Source: Clostridia bacterium (GTDB lineage Bacteria > Bacillota > Clostridia > Oscillospirales > Acutalibacteraceae). Taken from it: 64,000 nucleotides of DNA. The notes under the pieces are model-generated. The model saw only the letters and a list, made by a program, of their open reading frames with translations. It searched no databases and was not told where the DNA came from. Below are positions 59,296 to 64,000 of the stretch, piece by piece (within the stretch, counting starts at the first letter, position 1; every line of letters starts with the position of its first letter). Both the position numbers and the translations under genes were made by a program. The stretch is from the NCBI GenBank assembly GCA_017461235.1, contig JAFTYU010000007.1, positions 34,468 through 98,467 of the forward strand. Direction: 5' to 3'.

Positions 59296-62200
59296 ATGAA
59301 AAAGATAAAAAATTTATTATCCGTCATACTCTCAATACTGATAATTGTGTCAACAATGTCAACATCCGTTGCGGCAGTATGGGAGAATGCGTCGGATTTC
59401 ACACAACAGACAACGCTTGAAAGCGATGTTGCTTACAATAACGATATAACGGTAAAATCCGTTTATTCTGCTATTGTCGGCGATATCAATAAGGATGGGG
59501 TAATTGATGTTCAGGATTATCAGCTGCTTGTAAATACAATTCTTGCAGGTGACCATGAACAGCTTGAAGGGGCAAGCTATGATGATATTATCCGTTATGA
59601 TTTGAATAGTGACGGATCTCTTGATGTTCTGGACGCCCATATTATGCAACGCTTGATAAATGGCTTTGCAACAGCTGATGTATATGCAGTCGGTGACTAT
59701 GATTGTAATGGTATTGCATTTGAAGAATCGGATTTGATTGCAATTAAACATGCTATCGATAATCCATACAAACTTTCAACTGCTGAAAAATATGCATCTG
59801 ATATCAACGGGGACGGTAAGGTAAATGAAGAAGATTTAACCGAGCTTACTGCTCTCTATGGTGAAATTGCAGATACAGAATGCAAAGATAGTGCAAAGCT
59901 TTATTACAGTTGGAAAAACAACTATACAGCCTGTACGGCAACTTCACAGTGTACTATTTGTAATAATCACGTTGCAGTAGAAACCGTTGATGCGACAAGT
60001 GAAACACTTTCAGAACTAACCTGCACAGAAGACGGCAAAGTGAAACATACTGCAACATTTTCTAATGAGCTTTTTGGAACAAAAACAACAGAAGTTGTTA
60101 CAAAAGCCGAAGGGCATAATTGGGGTAAATGGAAGACTGAAATTGCGGCTACTGCTGTATCGGCAGGAAAAGAAAAAAAGATATGCTCTGCTTGTATGAC
60201 AGAAGAAGACAGAGTAATTGATAAACTTAATTTGGATAACCGCATTGTTGCATATTATACGGTGATCGATGACAAGGTTATTAATCTTGTCAATGGTGTA
60301 GAAATGGAAAACGCTGTTGTAGATAATGACGGTTATTTCAAAGGCGGAAAAGTTAAACTTCCTGCTTTATATGAAAAGGCAAGTATTGAAACCGTTATGG
60401 TTTACAATAAACTTTCTGCAGATTGGCCTGTGGGAAAGGATTTAAGTTATTATGGCGGAGCATTTTTACTCCAGGAATCTGTCAATCCAAGCACCTGGGG
60501 TCTGGTCAAAACTCCTTTCGGGGGTAGCCCGGCCGGCACCAGATACATATTGAATCCCTCTTTAAACTATGACAAGAGTGTTATGAATGGCAGGGAATCT
60601 TATTGGTGTCTGTCTTTTGATAAAAATGAACGCCCTTATACAATGCAAATTAATGATGAATACATTGAAGTAAACTCTTGGTCTAATTACATCAATAGTA
60701 CGTTTACTTTATCTGCTGAACATCAATTCAAAGAATTTATAGTATATTCAGAAAAACTTACCAAAGAAGAAATGGCTGACCATTTTGCCGACACCGGAAT
60801 CACTCTGACTGCAAACACTGATACAATCGTTGGCCGTGTCAATAATGGTATCACAGGATTGGGAAGTGCTTTTGCATTTACTAAAACAGGACAATATGGA
60901 ATTCCTGAATGGTACGATACCAGCACCAAGGCGGGCGATTATTCTGTTGACGATGGTAACGGAATGATGCTGAATTATACTATTTCTGATTATGTTGAGC
61001 CGGACCTTGGGATTGACCATAGCAAATACGAAAGCGTTCATATTATAAAAAAACCTGAAGCTTTACCTTTGGGATACAAGTATGCATTATCTGCAGTTCC
61101 ATATCCCTTTAATGTAAATCATGACGGTGTTTCTGACCAGTATGATGTTTCATGGAAATCTTCAGATGAAACCGTAGCTTTGGTAATCGACGGATTGGTT
61201 GTTCCGCAAAAAACAGGAACCGTTACTATTACAGCAACATTAAGAGGAACCGAAATGTCTGATAGTTGCACAATCGAAATCGTAAATAAAGCTGCAACTA
61301 AAGATATTGCTGTCAGAATTTCTGAAGACTATATCAGCGAAAACGGAAATTCGTTTTCTGAAAGCGACTACGTTATGACAACCAATGCCATTTATGATGC
61401 TATCACAGAAGCATATGAGGATGGTTATAATCACATTATTTTCCCCGAAATTGACTTCTATGCCGAACCTACTGAAACTGAATATTATATCCCGAGCGGA
61501 ATGACCGTTGAATTTCCCGAAGGTTCAACTTTCCATATGATGCCAACTGAAAAAGCTAAAACCGATAGCTATGTTTTTTTCAGAATGGGCTGGGGCTGGT
61601 GGAGCTGTGATATTCCTACCGAAAAAGCTTCTGTTGAAAAGGATGAAAACGGAAATATACTTGCTTATTATTGCAGAGATGCACATCTGATTATTGATAA
61701 ATATTACGGCGAATTCTATAAGGAAGACGCAACAATGAGCGAGCTTTGTTCGGGTGCTCAAGAATATCAATGGAATTGCAACCTGTTAAGTATCGGAAAA
61801 CGTGCAGAGTTTTGCTCTGTTGAAGTACGCGAAGCTAACTGTCCGACCGGTTTCTTTATCCTGATGGGCGGAAAAGGAAACTCTGAATTGGTCAACGGTG
61901 AACAGGGCAGTATCGCCGCAAATGAATTTGTATCAGGGCGGTTAAATGATAGCGGAGATTTGGTAGAAGACTCCGATTGGATAAGCACTAATAACTTTTA
62001 TTCGGTATCCAAGGCAGCTAACGGAATGGACACCATGCACGAATATTATATTGGCAATTGGGAGCACGCTCTTGTCGATGCTACTCATCGTTTGTATGAT
62101 ATTTTATGGTATGATGAAGATTACAATCTGTTGGATGTTTGCAGATGGCAATATGTTGACGAGGGCTATTCAAATAAACCCGAAAATGCTGTTTACTTTA

Positions 62201-62802
62201 AATTATCCATTCAGCAAAGTGAGCTTCCCGCAGGTACGGATGAATATGTGAGAATTTGTCCTGACGAATCGTCAAGATTTTGCGAAATCAAAAATACTAA
62301 TATTATAAACAGTGCCGTAGGGTTGGCTTCCGTTGTTGGCGCTACCGAGGCCTGTTGGATTCATGATAATTATGTAGCCGGAGACGGAATGCTGTACGGT
62401 GCGAGCCGTTCGCTTGATTTAGAGGATGGCTGGGCAGGAATGAGAGGCACAATTATTGAAAGAAATATTTTCAAAAAATATGCATACTCCGGTAGTAGCG
62501 AATATCGTGGGCCTGACACAGGAGTTTTAGCGATTTCTTCCGGGTACAATACATTTGTTGTTTCTAATTATCTTGGTGCTATTCAACAAAGTAACTATAA
62601 TGCAGCAAATACCCATATTATCAATAATGTTGTTCATACAATGTTCAGTACCTTCAGTGGCGGAAAGCCTAATGATATAAGAACCAAGATTAACGGACAT
62701 ACTTATTACAATATTTTAGGCCAAAGCAGTAATACAGTCTCGACGAATGGTGTGAATTATTGGTATGAAAACAAAATAATTCCGACAGTAGATCGTTGGT
62801 AA
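59296..62802 (+). CDS. large secreted protein: N-terminal dockerin-type repeats, surface repeats, Ig-like and beta-helix domains
   Basis: 1168 residues. Signal peptide 1-27 (STMSTSVAA). Four calcium-binding dockerin-type loops: GDINKDGVIDVQD (62-74), DLNSDGSLDVLD (102-113), GDYDCNGIAFEESD (133-146) and DINGDGKVNEED (169-180). Next come Cys/His/Trp repeats of the Clostridia surface type (CTICNNH; GHNWGKWKTEI then CSACMTEED, 205-310), a LamG-like region (315-510), a BIG2-type Ig domain (about 590-665, SWKSSDETVALVIDG) and a right-handed beta-helix (670-1168) like pectin lyase folds. Dockerins usually sit at the C-terminus; here they are N-terminal. Probably a cell-surface or pectin-binding/-cleaving protein; catalytic residues not assigned. 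Confidence 0.85.
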   Translation: MKKIKNLLSVILSILIIVSTMSTSVAAVWENASDFTQQTTLESDVAYNNDITVKSVYSAIVGDINKDGVIDVQDYQLLVNTILAGDHEQLEGASYDDIIRYDLNSDGSLDVLDAHIMQRLINGFATADVYAVGDYDCNGIAFEESDLIAIKHAIDNPYKLSTAEKYASDINGDGKVNEEDLTELTALYGEIADTECKDSAKLYYSWKNNYTACTATSQCTICNNHVAVETVDATSETLSELTCTEDGKVKHTATFSNELFGTKTTEVVTKAEGHNWGKWKTEIAATAVSAGKEKKICSACMTEEDRVIDKLNLDNRIVAYYTVIDDKVINLVNGVEMENAVVDNDGYFKGGKVKLPALYEKASIETVMVYNKLSADWPVGKDLSYYGGAFLLQESVNPSTWGLVKTPFGGSPAGTRYILNPSLNYDKSVMNGRESYWCLSFDKNERPYTMQINDEYIEVNSWSNYINSTFTLSAEHQFKEFIVYSEKLTKEEMADHFADTGITLTANTDTIVGRVNNGITGLGSAFAFTKTGQYGIPEWYDTSTKAGDYSVDDGNGMMLNYTISDYVEPDLGIDHSKYESVHIIKKPEALPLGYKYALSAVPYPFNVNHDGVSDQYDVSWKSSDETVALVIDGLVVPQKTGTVTITATLRGTEMSDSCTIEIVNKAATKDIAVRISEDYISENGNSFSESDYVMTTNAIYDAITEAYEDGYNHIIFPEIDFYAEPTETEYYIPSGMTVEFPEGSTFHMMPTEKAKTDSYVFFRMGWGWWSCDIPTEKASVEKDENGNILAYYCRDAHLIIDKYYGEFYKEDATMSELCSGAQEYQWNCNLLSIGKRAEFCSVEVREANCPTGFFILMGGKGNSELVNGEQGSIAANEFVSGRLNDSGDLVEDSDWISTNNFYSVSKAANGMDTMHEYYIGNWEHALVDATHRLYDILWYDEDYNLLDVCRWQYVDEGYSNKPENAVYFKLSIQQSELPAGTDEYVRICPDESSRFCEIKNTNIINSAVGLASVVGATEACWIHDNYVAGDGMLYGASRSLDLEDGWAGMRGTIIERNIFKKYAYSGSSEYRGPDTGVLAISSGYNTFVVSNYLGAIQQSNYNAANTHIINNVVHTMFSTFSGGKPNDIRTKINGHTYYNILGQSSNTVSTNGVNYWYENKIIPTVDRW

Positions 62803-63047
62803 AAATATATTTGTTGTGTAAAACAACTCATCAATCACCACAAGGTCGCTTTCAACTAAATATCAACAATCCTTTCGTTGTCAGGGGAGCAGATATTTGA
62901 AAAGTCAGCGGTGAAGCTTGTAACTACTCCGTTGCGGATACTGATGGTTCATAAACAGCAATATCTACAAACATTCTGTCAGGAACAAAAAGTAATAACT
63001 TAAAACAGAAAATTAAATTATTAACTCATTTTCTTTCAAAATATAAA
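62803..63047 (-). other. intergenic region with possible decayed gene end
   Basis: No intact gene. On the minus strand, 62997-62924 reads protein-like (LLLFVPDRMFVDIAVYEPS then VSATE-stop), and in another frame 62923-62860 reads VTSFTADFSNICSPDNERI then VDI-stop. Together they could be a frameshifted remnant of a surface-protein C-terminus. Support is weak because no homolog could be checked. Confidence 0.3.
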
Positions 63048-63085
63048 AACAACAAGTCGGCTGAGAAATCAGTCGGCTTGTTGTT
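63048..63085. terminator. bidirectional terminator
   Basis: AACAACAAGTCGGCTGA and TCAGTCGGCTTGTTGTT pair fully (two G-U) around GAAA, between the convergent dockerin and beta-helix genes. Confidence 0.8.
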
Positions 63086-63141
63086 CTGTTTGGTTGTGGA
63101 TTTTGATTGGAAACAATTTTAGTTCAATAAAATGAAATTTA

Positions 63142-64000
63142 TCAGTTTACCCTACCTATCATATCAAGAGGGATTTCTTTAAAATCAGGAGCATCTTTTC
63201 TGATTTCGTCAATATCCTTGATTTTATAATCTCCGTTATCGGGATCGACAAAGATTTCATCGCATTTTCCTACATTATATATTGCATTTTCGCTTATATC
63301 GCTGAAATTCCAAACTGAGCTGTAAACTTCGCCATATTCCATATTTTTATTAATGATAATATTATTTTTGAAGGTGCTTGCAGGGTTGGGAATATAATCA
63401 GGTGAATCCGATTTTGAAATATCGTCCGTGCAGTTCTTGTATTCGGGGAATGCATTTTGCCAGGTTTCACTCTGCCAAGGTGAATTATACAGTGCTTCCC
63501 ACATATCACCACTGTCGACGTAAGCATGAGTGAACCATCCGTTTTCAAGAGCACCTTCTCTTGCTCTGTCATCAAATCTTAAGGCATTGTTGCCGGGGTT
63601 AACGATGATGTTATTGGTTATGACGTTATCTCTGCCACCACCGACGTGAATTGAGTTGCTGGGAATATTGATAAGAAGGTTACCGTAAATCTGCTGACCT
63701 GAAACTGCATCATCAAGATAAATACCATCAGGTCTGTGATTTTCCGAACCGACGTTATAAATACAGTTGTACCTTACAATATTGCCGTACCACACCCAGC
63801 TTCTTCCCGAATAAATTGCACCTGCATCATCGGAAAGAAGGCACACATCGTGGATAAGATTATATTCAATAATGTGGTTGTTACCTTTGTATGTAATTGC
63901 TTCGTGAGGAGAGTTCGCCATTTCATTGTGAGAACAGATATTTCCCATGCCATCAAGAGTAACGGCAGGCTGATATGTCTGGTAAATTTCCGACCAATCG
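63142..64000 (-). CDS. right-handed beta-helix protein (partial, runs off right edge)
   Basis: At least 285 residues; the frame stays open to the window end, so the N-terminal part is missing and the ATG at 63948 is internal. Repeated beta-helix turns with Asn ladders: NHIIEYNLIHDVCLLSDDAG, GNIVRYNCIYNVGSENHRPD, QIYGNLLINIPSNSIHVG, RDNVITNNIIVNPGNNALRF. The HDVCLLSDDAGAIYSG segment occurs in polysaccharide lyase-like or glycosidase-like beta-helix surface proteins ('right-handed parallel beta-helix repeat' families). No lyase residues can be named. Convergent with the dockerin-type gene. Confidence 0.82.
   Translation of the reverse strand, partial: DWSEIYQTYQPAVTLDGMGNICSHNEMANSPHEAITYKGNNHIIEYNLIHDVCLLSDDAGAIYSGRSWVWYGNIVRYNCIYNVGSENHRPDGIYLDDAVSGQQIYGNLLINIPSNSIHVGGGRDNVITNNIIVNPGNNALRFDDRAREGALENGWFTHAYVDSGDMWEALYNSPWQSETWQNAFPEYKNCTDDISKSDSPDYIPNPASTFKNNIIINKNMEYGEVYSSVWNFSDISENAIYNVGKCDEIFVDPDNGDYKIKDIDEIRKDAPDFKEIPLDMIGRVN

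Noticed and set aside
1-64000. CRISPR arrays, tRNA/rRNA genes, prophage or IS elements
   Set aside because: No regular direct repeats with spacers, no cloverleaf or CCA-ended candidates, no integrase, transposase or structural phage genes were seen by reading; a tRNAscan or Rfam run was not possible.

Overview
This window looks like the chromosome of an anaerobic, low-to-moderate GC Gram-positive from the Clostridia, probably a gut or rumen Oscillospiraceae/Ruminococcaceae-type bacterium. The evidence is: strong AGGAGG-type ribosome sites with some TTG and GTG starts, many U-tailed intrinsic terminators, OmpR-type two-component pairs, an ECF-transporter S subunit, dockerin-type repeats, Clostridia-type surface repeats, and many plant-glycan enzymes. 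No rRNA, tRNA, insertion sequence, phage or CRISPR array was found. The lineage is inferred from gene content only.

Layout. 0-5.4 kb: partial ECF S subunit (-), then a + operon of GDPD-like protein, GH35 beta-galactosidase and a GPH sugar transporter with a long charged tail. 5.4-9.1 kb: a - block with a two-component system bracketed by two paralogous two-helix membrane proteins. 9.2-13.4 kb: nadE, then galT plus a GH36 alpha-galactosidase. 13.4-14.2 kb: a 37-residue protein divergent from a small Xre regulator, plus a repeat element. 14.2-18.6 kb: NSS transporter with an in-frame stop, TPM and LemA proteins, GH4 alpha-galactosidase. 18.7-24.3 kb: transglutaminase-like protein, PutP symporter, SGNH esterase with GH127 beta-L-arabinofuranosidase. 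24.4-32.7 kb: sigma/anti-sigma pair, Rieske-FAD oxidoreductase, ADP-ribosylglycohydrolase, unknown exported protein, acetyltransferase and MFS transporter. 32.8-39.4 kb: citrate synthase, Cys-rich membrane protein with a double flavodoxin, then two paralogous micro-ORF RNA loci next to an alpha/beta hydrolase and an interrupted metallophosphoesterase. 39.4-45.7 kb: GH43-like protein, VTC/DUF4956/Cthe_2159-like operon and a divergent two-component system. 46.1-52.5 kb: second GH36, exonuclease III, HAD phosphatase, ferredoxin-type protein, Crp/Fnr regulator, flavin reductase, PAS protein, RibD-type reductase. 52.6-55.7 kb: restriction-modification island (fused C5 plus amino-methyltransferase; HNH endonuclease). 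55.9-64 kb: secreted GH78 rhamnosidase, DUF1349 protein, and two large beta-helix surface proteins, one cut by the window edge.

How the genes fit together. Cytoplasmic GH35, GH36 (two), GH4, GH127 and GH43-like proteins, with GPH, MFS and Na+-coupled transporters and GalT of the Leloir pathway, suggest uptake and intracellular breakdown of galactose- and arabinose-decorated oligosaccharides. The secreted GH78, the beta-helix proteins and the Cthe_2159-like lipoprotein point to pectin (rhamnogalacturonan side chains) as the likely polymer.

Two non-coding patterns are the most unusual. First, a modular repeat (boxes A and B around a terminator-like hairpin) occurs four times, each within about 10 bases of a stop codon and always between convergent genes. 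Second, two paralogous 330-420 nt units (minus strand, 36.45-36.78 and 37.73-38.15 kb) contain very short ORFs with near-ideal ribosome sites (Met-Asn-Arg-stop, Met-Tyr-Arg-stop and a nine-residue peptide ending at a terminator).
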